The notes under the pieces were generated by a model, which saw nothing but the letters and a program-made list of their open reading frames with translations, was not told where the DNA came from and searched no databases. A program made the position numbers and the translations under genes. Below are positions 23,595 through 35,654 of a stretch of DNA of 64,000 nucleotides, in pieces. The stretch covers positions 26,532,527-26,596,526 of the forward strand of contig CM029121.1 of assembly GCA_016859345.1 (NCBI GenBank). Direction: 5' to 3'. The stretch comes from Istiophorus platypterus. Lineage: Eukaryota > Chordata > Actinopteri > Istiophoriformes > Istiophoridae. Within the stretch, counting starts at the first letter, position 1, and each line of letters opens with the position of its first letter.

Positions 23595-23895
23595 CATGTT
23601 TCATCTTCCCCGTTAGCATGTCAGCGTGCTAAGCATTTAATAGTTAGCGTCATAGCCAGAGTACAGCTGCGTATGATGGAAGTGTCGCTAGTTATTTACT
23701 CGCACACCAAACAATTTTCAGATAATTTCATGGAAATCCATCCAACAGTTTCAGCGTTTTTGACCAAATCCAGACAATGTCAGTTTCACGGAAATCCAGT
23801 TAATTGTTTTTGAGATACTTCAGTCTGAACCAACGTGGTGGACTGACAGACTGACATTACCATCACTAGAGCACTGCTAAAAAAAAGGGACTCGT
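23595..23895 (+). repeat. Teleost interspersed repeat (probable LINE 3' end)
   Basis: GTTAGCATGTCAGCGTGCTA, then AATTTCATGGAAATCCATCC, AACAGTTTCAGCG, GAGATACTTCAGTCTGAACC and GGTGGACTGACAGACTGACA, ending CATCACTAGAGC. This block order is one I know from a frequent fish repeat, probably the 3' end of a non-LTR retrotransposon. Related TTAGCATG-rich relics are near 40050, 46745-46835 and 51115-51150. No reverse transcriptase frame is present. Confidence 0.6.
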
Positions 23896-24880
23896 GTCCC
23901 CCTGTTATTGAGCTTCTTCTCCCACAAATTTTCATTCATATCAGTTGATACTGCAGCAAAAGTCAAATTCAAATTATATGTGTGAATACATCCAGAATTT
24001 ATACGAAAACAGACACTGATTTTGTGATTGTGTCCTTGGATTCGAGGCGGATCAGTTGAGTTATTATGTCAGTGTGACGTGTTTCAGGTCCCGGTTGGAC
24101 GCTTTTATCAGACCCACTCTTTGTTTTGTTGTTCCCTCTGAGTTGTTGTGTTCAGCCTGAGCATTTCCAGCTGATCTCGGGAAACAGCAGCATTTACAGC
24201 CTCGCCGCGAGGCGCCCGATAAAACACCGAGACGCCGCTGAGGTAATGGAGGTGTTGCGGAGGGAAGCGTATGGCGTGCTCAATCAGCGGAGGCATCCTG
24301 GGACGATGGCGGGGGGGGGGGGGGCTGGGGGGGTGATTCAACGACCGTGGCGGGCGTCGTCGGCTCCCGTCCGTGTCCTCAGCGGGTGATTACACGTTGT
24401 TCTCTCAGAAGCAACCGGGGCGCTGGCGCTTCCCGCCGCTCGGCTCCCTGAAACCTTTCATCAGGCCTCGGGGGGAATCTGAGGTGACTTAGTGCTGCAC
24501 CGCTGAGCCACAGGGAAAGAGGTGAAACGTTCCCATACAAGCCGAACCTGATAATGGGAAGGAAAAACACCCGTCATTTCGACTAGGGGGGGTCATGCAT
24601 TATGTCAACGTGGTTTGCTCTGACGCTTACCTTGAAGTCACAGCAGATAAACAGCCAACATTAGCTGCTTTTGTTGTGCTAGGTATTTGTAGCAGTTAGT
24701 TACCAAGAGAAACCAGATGCAAGCAGTAGAAATCATCTAAAATATAGTGATTAATATTTGCATATTGGATTTTATTTCGACAACTGTTTGCAGTCTTTCT
24801 GCCAACGGTTTGTTGAGGTTTGTAGTGGAACTTTTATTTCCCACTTGGCTGTTTGTGATTTTGGTTTAAATACGACATTG

Positions 24881-25564
24881 GCTTAGTGTTAACTTCCAGG
24901 TCGAGTTATCTTAGACTTTGTTTACACCAGCATTTCTACGATTTACTTAATGTTAGTTTCTAGGTCCTGTTATCCAAGAGTTAGCGTCTAAGTCGGGTTA
25001 TCGTAATGACTGTGATCCTGTTATTTTAGAGTTAACTTTTAGGTCCTGTAAACCTAGTGTTAGCTTCTGGGTCCACTTATCCTAACAAGTGGACTAATCC
25101 TAATATTAGCTTGGGATCCTATTATCTTAGAGTTAACTTTAAGGCCCAGATAGCTCAGAGATAGTGTCTAGGTTGAGTTATCTTAGTGTTAGATTCTAGG
25201 TCCAGAGCCTACTGCCGGCTTTTATGGTCTATTGGTCTCAGCCTCTGTCTGGATTGCTTAGAGTTATCTTTTAGTTCTGATTAGCTGAGTGGTAGCTTCT
25301 AGGTCCCATAATCTAGGAGTCAGCTTCAAGATTCAGTTACCTTATGTTAGTTTGTTATCATGTTATCTTAGAGTTAACATTAAGGCCCAGACGGCTTATC
25401 GTTAGCTTTTAAGTCTCCAGTTTAGAGTTAGCGTATAGATCCAGCTAACTTAGTGTTAGCTCCTGGGTCCAGTTCTCTTTGAGTTAGCTTGTAGGTCACG
25501 TTGGCATCCTGGCTTACGGTTAGCTTCTGGGTCCAGTTATCTTTGATTTAGCCTCTGGGTCCAG
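24881..25564 (+). repeat. Degenerate 28-bp repeat field left of the main array
   Basis: Repeated variants of AGTGTTAGCTTCTAGGTCC preceded by GTTATCTT, spaced about 28 bp with small indels. Each aligns to the homogeneous array unit (GTTGGCCTAAAGTTAACCTC then TGGGTCCA). It looks like the old, mutated part of the same tandem repeat. Confidence 0.85.
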
Positions 25565-28500
25565 TTGGCCTAAAGTTAACCTCTGGGTCCAGTTTGCGTA
25601 AAGTTAACCTCTGGGTCCAGTTGGCCTAAAGTTAACCTCTGGGTCCAGTTGGCCTAAAGTTAACCTCTGGGTCCAGTTGGCCTAAAGTTAACCTCTGGGT
25701 CCAGTTGGCCTAAAGTTAACCTCTGGGTCCAGTTGGCCTAAAGTTAACCTCTGGGTCCAGTTGGCCTAAAGTTAACCTCTGGGTCCAGTTGGCCTAAAGT
25801 TAACCTCTGGGTCCAGTTGGCCTAAAGTTAACCTCTGGGTCCAGTTGGCCTAAAGTTAACCTCTGGGTCCAGTTGGCCTAAAGTTAACCTCTGGGTCCAG
25901 TTGGCCTAAAGTTAACCTCTGGGTCCAGTTGGCCTAAAGTTAACCTCTGGGTCCAGTTGGCCTAAAGTTAACCTCTGGGTCCAGTTGGCCTAAAGTTAAC
26001 CTCTGGGTCCAGTTGGCCTAAAGTTAACCTCTGGGTCCAGTTGGCCTAAAGTTAACCTCTGGGTCCAGTTGGCCTAAAGTTAACCTCTGGGTCCAGTTGG
26101 CCTAAAGTTAACCTCTGGGTCCAGTTGGCCTAAAGTTAACCTCTGGGTCCAGTTGGCCTAAAGTTAACCTCTGGGTCCAGTTGGCCTAAAGTTAACCTCT
26201 GGGTCCAGTTGGCCTAAAGTTAACCTCTGGGTCCAGTTGGCCTAAAGTTAACCTCTGGGTCCAGTTGGCCTAAAGTTAACCTCTGGGTCCAGTTGGCCTA
26301 AAGTTAACCTCTGGGTCCAGTTGGCCTAAAGTTAACCTCTGGGTCCAGTTGGCCTAAAGTTAACCTCTGGGTCCAGTTGGCCTAAAGTTAACCTCTGGGT
26401 CCAGTTGGCCTAAAGTTAACCTCTGGGTCCAGTTGGCCTAAAGTTAACCTCTGGGTCCAGTTGGCCTAAAGTTAACCTCTGGGTCCAGTTGGCCTAAAGT
26501 TAACCTCTGGGTCCAGTTGGCCTAAAGTTAACCTCTGGGTCCAGTTGGCCTAAAGTTAACCTCTGGGTCCAGTTGGCCTAAAGTTAACCTCTGGGTCCAG
26601 TTGGCCTAAAGTTAACCTCTGGGTCCAGTTGGCCTAAAGTTAACCTCTGGGTCCAGTTGGCCTAAAGTTAACCTCTGGGTCCAGTTGGCCTAAAGTTAAC
26701 CTCTGGGTCCAGTTGGCCTAAAGTTAACCTCTGGGTCCAGTTGGCCTAAAGTTAACCTCTGGGTCCAGTTGGCCTAAAGTTAACCTCTGGGTCCAGTTGG
26801 CCTAAAGTTAACCTCTGGGTCCAGTTGGCCTAAAGTTAACCTCTGGGTCCAGTTGGCCTAAAGTTAACCTCTGGGTCCAGTTGGCCTAAAGTTAACCTCT
26901 GGGTCCAGTTGGCCTAAAGTTAACCTCTGGGTCCAGTTGGCCTAAAGTTAACCTCTGGGTCCAGTTGGCCTAAAGTTAACCTCTGGGTCCAGTTGGCCTA
27001 AAGTTAACCTCTGGGTCCAGTTGGCCTAAAGTTAACCTCTGGGTCCAGTTGGCCTAAAGTTAACCTCTGGGTCCAGTTGGCCTAAAGTTAACCTCTGGGT
27101 CCAGTTGGCCTAAAGTTAACCTCTGGGTCCAGTTGGCCTAAAGTTAACCTCTGGGTCCAGTTGGCCTAAAGTTAACCTCTGGGTCCAGTTGGCCTAAAGT
27201 TAACCTCTGGGTCCAGTTGGCCTAAAGTTAACCTCTGGGTCCAGTTGGCCTAAAGTTAACCTCTGGGTCCAGTTGGCCTAAAGTTAACCTCTGGGTCCAG
27301 TTGGCCTAAAGTTAACCTCTGGGTCCAGTTGGCCTAAAGTTAACCTCTGGGTCCAGTTGGCCTAAAGTTAACCTCTGGGTCCAGTTGGCCTAAAGTTAAC
27401 CTCTGGGTCCAGTTGGCCTAAAGTTAACCTCTGGGTCCAGTTGGCCTAAAGTTAACCTCTGGGTCCAGTTGGCCTAAAGTTAACCTCTGGGTCCAGTTGG
27501 CCTAAAGTTAACCTCTGGGTCCAGTTGGCCTAAAGTTAACCTCTGGGTCCAGTTGGCCTAAAGTTAACCTCTGGGTCCAGTTGGCCTAAAGTTAACCTCT
27601 GGGTCCAGTTGGCCTAAAGTTAACCTCTGGGTCCAGTTGGCCTAAAGTTAACCTCTGGGTCCAGTTGGCCTAAAGTTAACCTCTGGGTCCAGTTGGCCTA
27701 AAGTTAACCTCTGGGTCCAGTTGGCCTAAAGTTAACCTCTGGGTCCAGTTGGCCTAAAGTTAACCTCTGGGTCCAGTTGGCCTAAAGTTAACCTCTGGGT
27801 CCAGTTGGCCTAAAGTTAACCTCTGGGTCCAGTTGGCCTAAAGTTAACCTCTGGGTCCAGTTGGCCTAAAGTTAACCTCTGGGTCCAGTTGGCCTAAAGT
27901 TAACCTCTGGGTCCAGTTGGCCTAAAGTTAACCTCTGGGTCCAGTTGGCCTAAAGTTAACCTCTGGGTCCAGTTGGCCTAAAGTTAACCTCTGGGTCCAG
28001 TTGGCCTAAAGTTAACCTCTGGGTCCAGTTGGCCTAAAGTTAACCTCTGGGTCCAGTTGGCCTAAAGTTAACCTCTGGGTCCAGTTGGCCTAAAGTTAAC
28101 CTCTGGGTCCAGTTGGCCTAAAGTTAACCTCTGGGTCCAGTTGGCCTAAAGTTAACCTCTGGGTCCAGTTGGCCTAAAGTTAACCTCTGGGTCCAGTTGG
28201 CCTAAAGTTAACCTCTGGGTCCAGTTGGCCTAAAGTTAACCTCTGGGTCCAGTTGGCCTAAAGTTAACCTCTGGGTCCAGTTGGCCTAAAGTTAACCTCT
28301 GGGTCCAGTTGGCCTAAAGTTAACCTCTGGGTCCAGTTGGCCTAAAGTTAACCTCTGGGTCCAGTTGGCCTAAAGTTAACCTCTGGGTCCAGTTGGCCTA
28401 AAGTTAACCTCTGGGTCCAGTTGGCCTAAAGTTAACCTCTGGGTCCAGTTGGCCTAAAGTTAACCTCTGGGTCCAGTTGGCCTAAAGTTAACCTCTGGGT

Positions 28501-28974
28501 CCAGTTGGCCTAAAGTTAACCTCTGGGTCCAGTTGGCCTAAAGTTAACCTCTGGGTCCAGTTGGCCTAAAGTTAACCTCTGGGTCCAGTTGGCCTAAAGT
28601 TAACCTCTGGGTCCAGTTGGCCTAAAGTTAACCTCTGGGTCCAGTTGGCCTAAAGTTAACCTCTGGGTCCAGTTGGCCTAAAGTTAACCTCTGGGTCCAG
28701 TTGGCCTAAAGTTAACCTCTGGGTCCAGTTGGCCTAAAGTTAACCTCTGGGTCCAGTTGGCCTAAAGTTAACCTCTGGGTCCAGTTGGCCTAAAGTTAAC
28801 CTCTGGGTCCAGTTGGCCTAAAGTTAACCTCTGGGTCCAGTTGGCCTAAAGTTAACCTCTGGGTCCAGTTGGCCTAAAGTTAACCTCTGGGTCCAGTTGG
28901 CCTAAAGTTAACCTCTGGGTCCAGTTGGCCTAAAGTTAACCTCTGGGTCCAGTTGGCCTAAAGTTAACCTCTGC
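25565..28974 (+). repeat. Homogeneous 28-bp tandem array, about 122 copies
   Basis: The unit begins TTGGCCTAAAGTTAACC and ends TCTGGGTCCAG. The second unit differs slightly (TTTGCG for TTGGCC). From about 25621 to 28974 I see no differences among about 120 units; the sequence repeats exactly every 420 bp (15 units). The unit has no CpG and includes TAA, so no long frame is open. The array stops abruptly inside a unit at AACCTCTG. Adjacent identical units with no spacers exclude a CRISPR-like structure. Confidence 0.98.
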
Positions 28975-29395
28975 ACCGTGTTACCTCGTGCTACGTTAGC
29001 TTGTGTTTTATTGTTTTGCGTTGCGCTGCCTTGACCTCGTGTTACGTTCCCGTGCATTTTGTAAGCTCACGTCTATTCACCCTGCGTTACGTCTCCTCGC
29101 ACCGCTGTACCTCGCGAAGCGTTAACTCGCGTAACCTTGCGGTACGTGTCCCTCTGCGTAGATTTGTTGCGTTAGAGTGCGCTGCATTGAATCACGGTGC
29201 TTCCTGTGTCATGTCATCCTCTGTTATAAGATGTTACGCTACCTGTTGTGTTACACTATGATTCCTTGCCTTACGTTACAGTGCACAGTTACGTTACATT
29301 ACCTTACGTCGCACTGTGTCGCATCACGTCGTGCATCATCACGTTGCATTACCTTGCCTTGTATTACACTGTTTTACTGCATTAACACAAATTTG
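28975..29395 (+). repeat. Cryptic low-complexity region of TTACGTT/ACCTCG words
   Basis: About 420 bp built from recurrent words such as GTTACG, TACGTTA, CCTCG, CCTTGCC, CGTCGCA and GCATTACCTT without a fixed period. It starts exactly where the 28-bp array stops. It may be a very old, scrambled tandem repeat. The 75-86 codon frames crossing it carry no recognisable domain. Confidence 0.6.
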
Positions 29396-29786
29396 CATAT
29401 TTAACGACGAACTCTTGGAAAACCTCACTCTTCAAAAACCCATGGCATGCATCTTTTCCTGCAGTTTTTGTACAGTAAATCATTACTATGATGAGCACAG
29501 TTAACAAGTTACTGAGTTATATAATGCATTAAAGCCTTAATACATGTTTATTATCTTAGAGCCAATGTTGTAAAACGGGGGCAATTAGTTTTCACATGAT
29601 TATGCCGTTAATCATCATAATCGCACAGAGGCCAACAGAAGAAAGCGAACAACCAGAATTAGTACCTGCACCAATCACGTACTGTACACTGTCCTCAGGC
29701 AATGCTCCTTTGATTCATGTTGCTCTGTTTGATGCTTCCTCCTCGTGTTTCTCCTCTCGATAATGAGGAACATCACTTTCTGTTCT

Positions 29787-29791
<5 letters not shown>

Positions 29792-29820
<29 letters not shown>
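29792..29820. repeat. GT microsatellite
   Basis: About 14 uninterrupted GT units. Confidence 0.97.
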
Positions 29821-29823
<3 letters not shown>

Positions 29824-31120
29824 TTTTTCCCTCTGGGTTTCGGTGGCCGTATTTAATTAGATGCGCACACTGTTAATGTGCCGACAGATGTTTGTTCCAT
29901 TCCTTTCTGCCGAACGCGTTGACGGCATACCGTTAAATTTGTTGTGTCGTACGTCAACGAGCCGGAGTCCACGGAGGCATCTGCTCCCCGACCTTTGACC
30001 TCCTGGCGATTTGATATCTATCCCCGAGTCTCACTTAAAGGGAACATCCACCAGTTTTTACGCATGAAGATCAACTCTGCACGAAGGCCATGTCGGAGGG
30101 TTGCTGCATTACGCCCCGGTTCAAGCTTATGACAGAGAGCATGAGTCACAGTCGAAAGACATTATCCAGCTGCATTATGCAAATGTGGTTTTCATTTTTG
30201 TGGGAGTTTTACGGATACTAGAGACTAAGTTTGGGATTTCCTCACCTTTGGCACCAGTGAATCAATTAGACTTGGCAACTCAACACACTCCTCCTCCTCC
30301 TCCTCCTCATACCCCCCCCCCCACCTTTCCCTCTGTGGACCAATCGAGGAGCCAGCATATGCAAATGAAGTTGGTGAGAATGCCCCATTTTTTTATTAAT
30401 AGCCAGTCGCGTGATGAAGAGGAGGCATGTAAGACAAACAGAATCGGTTCTCTTAAGCTGGACCAAGTTTTCATTTGGTTTCGTTTGATTTCACCATCAT
30501 TAAGCCTACTTTTTTTCCTTTAAATGGTGGAGAATACAGATGTAATGTTCAGAGAAAAGGCTCAAAGAGCTTTGTGAAGACAAAGTCAATTCAAGAAAAA
30601 AGCTTTATGTAATGAGACTAAAGAAAAAGTTATATACTGAGTAATATACTGAGATAAAGTCATGACTTTTTAATTAATACGAGATCAAGACATTTTTACA
30701 AGAAAAATATAAAATATTTTTCAATTTAAGTCATAATTTAAGAGAAAACGTTATTGAACTGTTAGAATAAAGTTGTTATTTAAAGAAAATATTTTATTAT
30801 AGTATATATTATAGTAATGTCTTAATTTTAAGCTGCAATTTAACAACAAGAAAAAGAAATAATAACATTTAGAGAAGATTATTAGAACCTAGTGAGAAAA
30901 GCCTTCATTTGCCAAGAAAAAACAGCTGTGAAATGAAGCCTTCTCGTCATAAAATCAGCCTTTTTCTGAACATATCTTGACTTGATTCCTGAAATCTTTC
31001 TTTTTTCCAAACAATAACATCTGATGCTTTGATGCTGTCATTCTGCTCCTTTTAATTTCTTTTCCCATCTCATCTTCCCTCAGTGTTGTTCACCTAAGCT
31101 AATTAACATGACGCTCCCTG

Positions 31121-31526
31121 TGTGTAGGTCTGTAATTCTACATGCACACAAGAACCGTAACTGATAGGAAGATGCGATTATAATGTATAGACGATTGAAT
31201 TAACAGGGACAAAACTGTTTAATTGTGAAAAATCAGAATATGAGACGGTAAGAGATCAGTGGACGGAGGAAACAAAGCAGCTGTTTGATGGATCGGCTTG
31301 GTAAATTTGGATTAAAAAAGAACTATCTTAATACAATATTCACATGTTAATTTAGGAGGAAAGAACATCCATGAAAACATAACGCTTGAAAAAATAAACT
31401 TTACCGGCAACGTGAGAAAATAACGATTAAAGACTTGCTCAAAACAAACTCAGACTTTTAGTTAAAGCCATTAATCTGAGGAGTGTTGTTTTTTTTCCTT
31501 CGCGTTATTTACAATCTAAAAACAGT
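31121..31526 (+). repeat. 406-bp tandem duplication, first copy
   Basis: Runs from TGTGTAGGTCTGTAATTCTA to TTACAATCTAAAAACAGT. It is repeated 424 bp later with only one base difference seen (GTTAAAGCC here, ATTAAAGCC in the second copy). An 18-bp spacer, CCCACTGCTACGCCCTCG, separates the copies. AT-rich, no coding signs. Confidence 0.95.
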
Positions 31527-31544
31527 CCCACTGCTACGCCCTCG

Positions 31545-31950
31545 TGTGTAGGTCTGTAATTCTACATGCACACAAGAACCGTAACTGATAGGAAGATGCG
31601 ATTATAATGTATAGACGATTGAATTAACAGGGACAAAACTGTTTAATTGTGAAAAATCAGAATATGAGACGGTAAGAGATCAGTGGACGGAGGAAACAAA
31701 GCAGCTGTTTGATGGATCGGCTTGGTAAATTTGGATTAAAAAAGAACTATCTTAATACAATATTCACATGTTAATTTAGGAGGAAAGAACATCCATGAAA
31801 ACATAACGCTTGAAAAAATAAACTTTACCGGCAACGTGAGAAAATAACGATTAAAGACTTGCTCAAAACAAACTCAGACTTTTAATTAAAGCCATTAATC
31901 TGAGGAGTGTTGTTTTTTTTCCTTCGCGTTATTTACAATCTAAAAACAGT
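31545..31950 (+). repeat. 406-bp tandem duplication, second copy
   Basis: Near-identical to 31121-31526, including the run of eight T near its right end. It ends about 170 bp before the splice acceptor of tafa5 exon 3, so any splicing elements it carries are doubled. Confidence 0.95.
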
Positions 31951-32119
31951 AACATTAAGGATAATAAAACCTATTGAAGGGAAAGTTTGAGGACACTCGG
32001 GAGGAACTGGGTCACTCAGCAGTGAGTCGTCAAGGGATGTATACGGAGAAAATAAGACATCAAAGCGGAGACGAAGATGAAGCAAATAAGCTCACCTGTC
32101 TTTTCTCCCTCCTCCTCAG

Positions 32120-32247
32120 TTCGCATCGTCAGGAGCCGGCAGTGGTGCGAGATGACTCCTTGTCTGGACGACGAAGGTTGCGATCTCCTGGTCAACCAGT
32201 CGGGCTGGACCTGCACGCAACCGGGAGGCCGGGTCAAGACCACCACG
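32120..32247 (+). CDS. tafa5: tafa5 coding exon 3: C-terminal half of the mature protein
   Basis: Completes codon 81 (Val; Ala in human as I recall) and codes residues 82-123: RIVRSRQWCEMTP, CLDDEGCDLL, VNQSGWTCTQ, PGGRVKTTT. Cysteines 90, 95, 101 and 112 continue the TAFA pattern, with 14, 11, 4, 5 and 10 residues between successive cysteines from Cys63. Asn106-Gln-Ser is an N-glycosylation sequon at the place of the human N-R-S. The acceptor follows TCTCCCTCCTCCTCAG. The donor is ACG|GTGAAA at phase 0, rather weak at +5. Reading past it gives Val-Lys-stop (TGA 32254-32256). I prefer splicing to 49536 because that restores the Val-Ser ending of TAFA5, but the read-through form is also possible. 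Confidence 0.94.
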
Positions 32248-32263
32248 GTGAAATGAGAACCCT

Positions 32264-32628
32264 GCCCAACCCAGTCCAGGCTCCGGATCCAGGCTCCGAA
32301 GTCTAGGCCGGGTCCAGGGAGTCTCGGCTCCGTGGTTCAGGCTCCCCGAGTCCAGGCTCTGAGTCTAAGGCCCTGAACCTTGGTCCAAGCAAAGGCCCAA
32401 GTCCAGGCCCGAGTCCAGGCCCGGGTCCAGGCCCGGGTCCAGGCCCGGGTCCAGGCCCAGGTCCAGGCCCGAGTCCAGGCCTGAGTCTAGGCCTGAGCCT
32501 GGTCCAAGCAAAGGCCCAAGTCCAGGCCCGAGTCCAGGCCCGGGTCCAGGCCCGGGTCCAGGCCCGAGTCCAGGCCCGAGTCCAGGCCTGAGTCTAGGCC
32601 TGAGCACGGGCCCGAGTCCAGGCGATAC
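32264..32628 (+). repeat. 12-bp minisatellite next to the exon 3 donor
   Basis: Units of the type GTCCAGGCCCGG with GAG, AGG and CTG variants. A higher-order repeat of about 119 bp is also visible: GGTCCAAGCAAAGGCCCAAG occurs at 32382 and 32501. It starts about 15 bp after the exon 3 donor. The Gly-Leu-Asp frames on the minus strand follow from the 12-bp period. Confidence 0.92.
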
Positions 32629-33561
32629 TCCATCAGTTTACACTGTAGATTAAACCAGATTTGATAAGACAACGACAGGTTACAGTCCCACCAGCAGTTG
32701 AATTTTTGGATCAAATTCGGTCCCAGTTGGCGATTCTTTAATGGTTCTACCTCGACGGGGTTCCTCAGGGCTTTTTCCTGCTTTTCAGGTTCTCCATCAA
32801 CAGTTTGATGGAGTTGGCAACAGTTTGAAATTTGTCAGATGATGTAATGATAATGATAAAAATCTCAGTGAAAAAGAAAAGGGCGTAATAACTTTTAATG
32901 CAAAAAAAAGATGTTGGCAGCAGGAACAAGTTGTGAAACGTTGACATGTCATCACCTTTTTAAGTTGATATGATCAAGCTGTCAGCACACAGCTGCTAAG
33001 TTTTTACACCAAGCATTTAAAGAGCAAAGGCCTCATTCATGTGGAGTCATGTTATGTCTAGGTCCAGTGTTGTGCCTCTTTTAGCTCCATTTTTGGTCTC
33101 CACCACCAAATCTCTGGCTCTCTAGCTTCTTGATGCTGTTTGCTATCAGACAAGTGGCTTTTTTTTACAGATGTTGCCCTGAAAGCAGCTTCCTGCTAAA
33201 CGATGAGCCGAAACCGGCAACGACGCCCGTTAAAGCCGAGAGCGGCCGATTCGAGGGATGAGGGAGGGGTTCACCGCTACGAGTGGCTTCACCTCAACAC
33301 AGCAGAAAGACCCGTAGTCGAGTTACAGCAGGAAGAAACAGATTGGAAATATTATCAATAAATGAGTGAACACACACAATATTGAGTATTAAATATTAAT
33401 ATAAAGCGCTCCAGTCACGGAGAGGAAGGCAGGAGGCAGATACATACGCTTGGATTTGTCGTAAGACTCGTCCACATCTCTGTCCTCAGGCATGAGCCTG
33501 TCTCCGCCTCTGTAAATGACTCATAGGACACAAGCTCCCGCCGCCGCTCGGTTCGCGTTCG

Positions 33562-34948
33562 CACACACACACACACAGATACACACAGACACACACACAC
33601 AAACACACAGATACACACAGTCACAGACAGACACACACAGACACACACACAGATACACACAGACACACACACACAAACACACAGATACACACAGTCACAG
33701 ACAGACACACACAGACACACACACAGATACACACTGACAAACACAGACACACACAGACACACACACAGATACACACAGACACACACAGACACACAAACAC
33801 ACACACAGATACACACAGACATGCGCACACACACACAGACATGCACAGACACACACACAGACACACACACACACAGATACCCACGGACACACGCACAAAG
33901 ACATGCATGCACACACATGCACACACATGCACACACAACCATACACACACGCACAGACACACACACACAGATACACACTGACAAACACAGACACACACAG
34001 ATACACACAGTCACAGACAGACACACACACAGACATGCACAGACACACACACAGACATGCACAGACACACACACAGATACACAGACACACACAGATACAC
34101 ACAGTCACAGACAGACACACACAGATACACACTGACAAACACAGACACACACAGATACACACAGTCACAGACAGACACACACAGATACACACAGTCACAG
34201 ACAGACACACACAGATACACACAGTCACAGACAGACACACACAGACACACACACAGATACACACAGACACACACACACAAACACACAGATACACACAGTC
34301 ACAGACAGACACACACAGACACACACACAGATACACACAGACACACACAGATACACACAGACACACACAGATACACACAGTCACAGACAGACACACACAG
34401 ACACACACAGACACACACAGATACACACAGTCACAGACAGACACACACAGATACACACACAGACACACACAGATACACACAGACACGCGCACACACACAG
34501 ACATGCACAGACACACACACAGACACACACACAGACATGCACAGACACACACACAGATACACACTGACAAACACAGACACACACACAGACATGCACAGAC
34601 ACACACACAGATACACACAGTCACAGACAGACACACACAGATACACACTGACAAACACAGACACACACAGATACACACAGTCACAGACAGACACACACAG
34701 ATACACACTGACAAACACAGACACACACACACAGATACACAGACACACACAGATACACACAGTCACAGACAGACACACACAGATACACACACAGACACAC
34801 ACAGATACACACTGACAAACACAGACACACACACAGACATGCACAGACACACACACAAACACACAGATACACACAGACACACAAACACACAGATACACAG
34901 ACACACACACAGACATGCACAGACACACACACAGATACACACAGACAG
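33562..34948 (+). repeat. CA-type compound tandem array
   Basis: About 1.39 kb of CA dinucleotides punctuated by GATA, GTCA, GACAAA and GACATG, forming longer units such as CAGATACACACAGTCACAGA. His-Thr and Cys-Val frames of 100-350 codons cross it and are artefacts. Confidence 0.96.
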
Positions 34949-34992
34949 TCTTCCTAGCTTGAGACGCTGCTGGTCCGCTGGTAATCACCGCC

Positions 34993-35616
34993 TGTGTGTC
35001 GGTGTGTGTGTGTCGGTGTGTGTGTGTCTGTGTGTGTGTGTGCATGTGTGTGTGTCGGTGTGTGTGTGTCGGTGTGTGTGTGTCGGTGTGTGTGTGTCGG
35101 TGTGTGTGTGTCGGTGTGTGTGTGTCGGTGTGTGTGTGTCGGTGTGTGTGTGTCGGTGTGTGTGTGTCGGTGTGTGTGTGTCGGTGTGTGTGTGTCGGTG
35201 TGTGTGTGTCGGTGTGTGTGTGTCGGTGTGTGTGTGTCGGTGTGTGTGTGTCGGTGTGTGTGTGTCGGTGTGTGTGTGTCTGTGTGTGTGTGTCGGTGTG
35301 TGTGTGTCGGTGTGTGTGTGTCGGTGTGTGTGTGTCGGTGTGTGTGTGTCGGTGTGTGTGTGTCGGTGTGTGTGTGTCGGTGTGTGTGTGTCGGTGTGTG
35401 TGTGTCGGTGTGTGTGTGTCGGTGTGTGTGTGTCGGTGTGTGTGTGTCGGTGTGTGTGTGTCGGTGTGTGTGTGTCGGTGTGTGTGTGTCGGTGTGTGTG
35501 TGTCGGTGTGTGTGTGTCGGTGTGTGTGTGTCGGTGTGTGTGTGTCGGTGTGTGTGTGTCGGTGTGTGTGTGTCGGTGTGTGTGTGTCGGTGTGTGTGTG
35601 TCGGTGTGTGTGTGTC

Positions 35617-35654
<38 letters not shown>

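Larger units (their letters stand above)
17241..32119 (+). other. tafa5: tafa5 intron 2 (14,879 bp)
   Basis: GTAAGG donor at 17241 and a pyrimidine-rich TCCTCAG acceptor ending at 32119. It contains the large 28-bp array and the 406-bp duplication, listed separately. I see no gene in 17300-19690 (C- and G-rich patches near 17990-18020 and 18180-18500), 20530-21070, 21145-23590 (AT-rich, with poly-A/T runs), 23900-24880 or 29400-31120 (AT-rich below 30530). 28-bp units account for about 23% of the intron. Confidence 0.85.

Noticed and set aside
25565..28974. CRISPR-like regular 28-bp repeat
   Set aside because: The 28-bp units abut each other with no spacers, and the window is vertebrate. It is a minisatellite.
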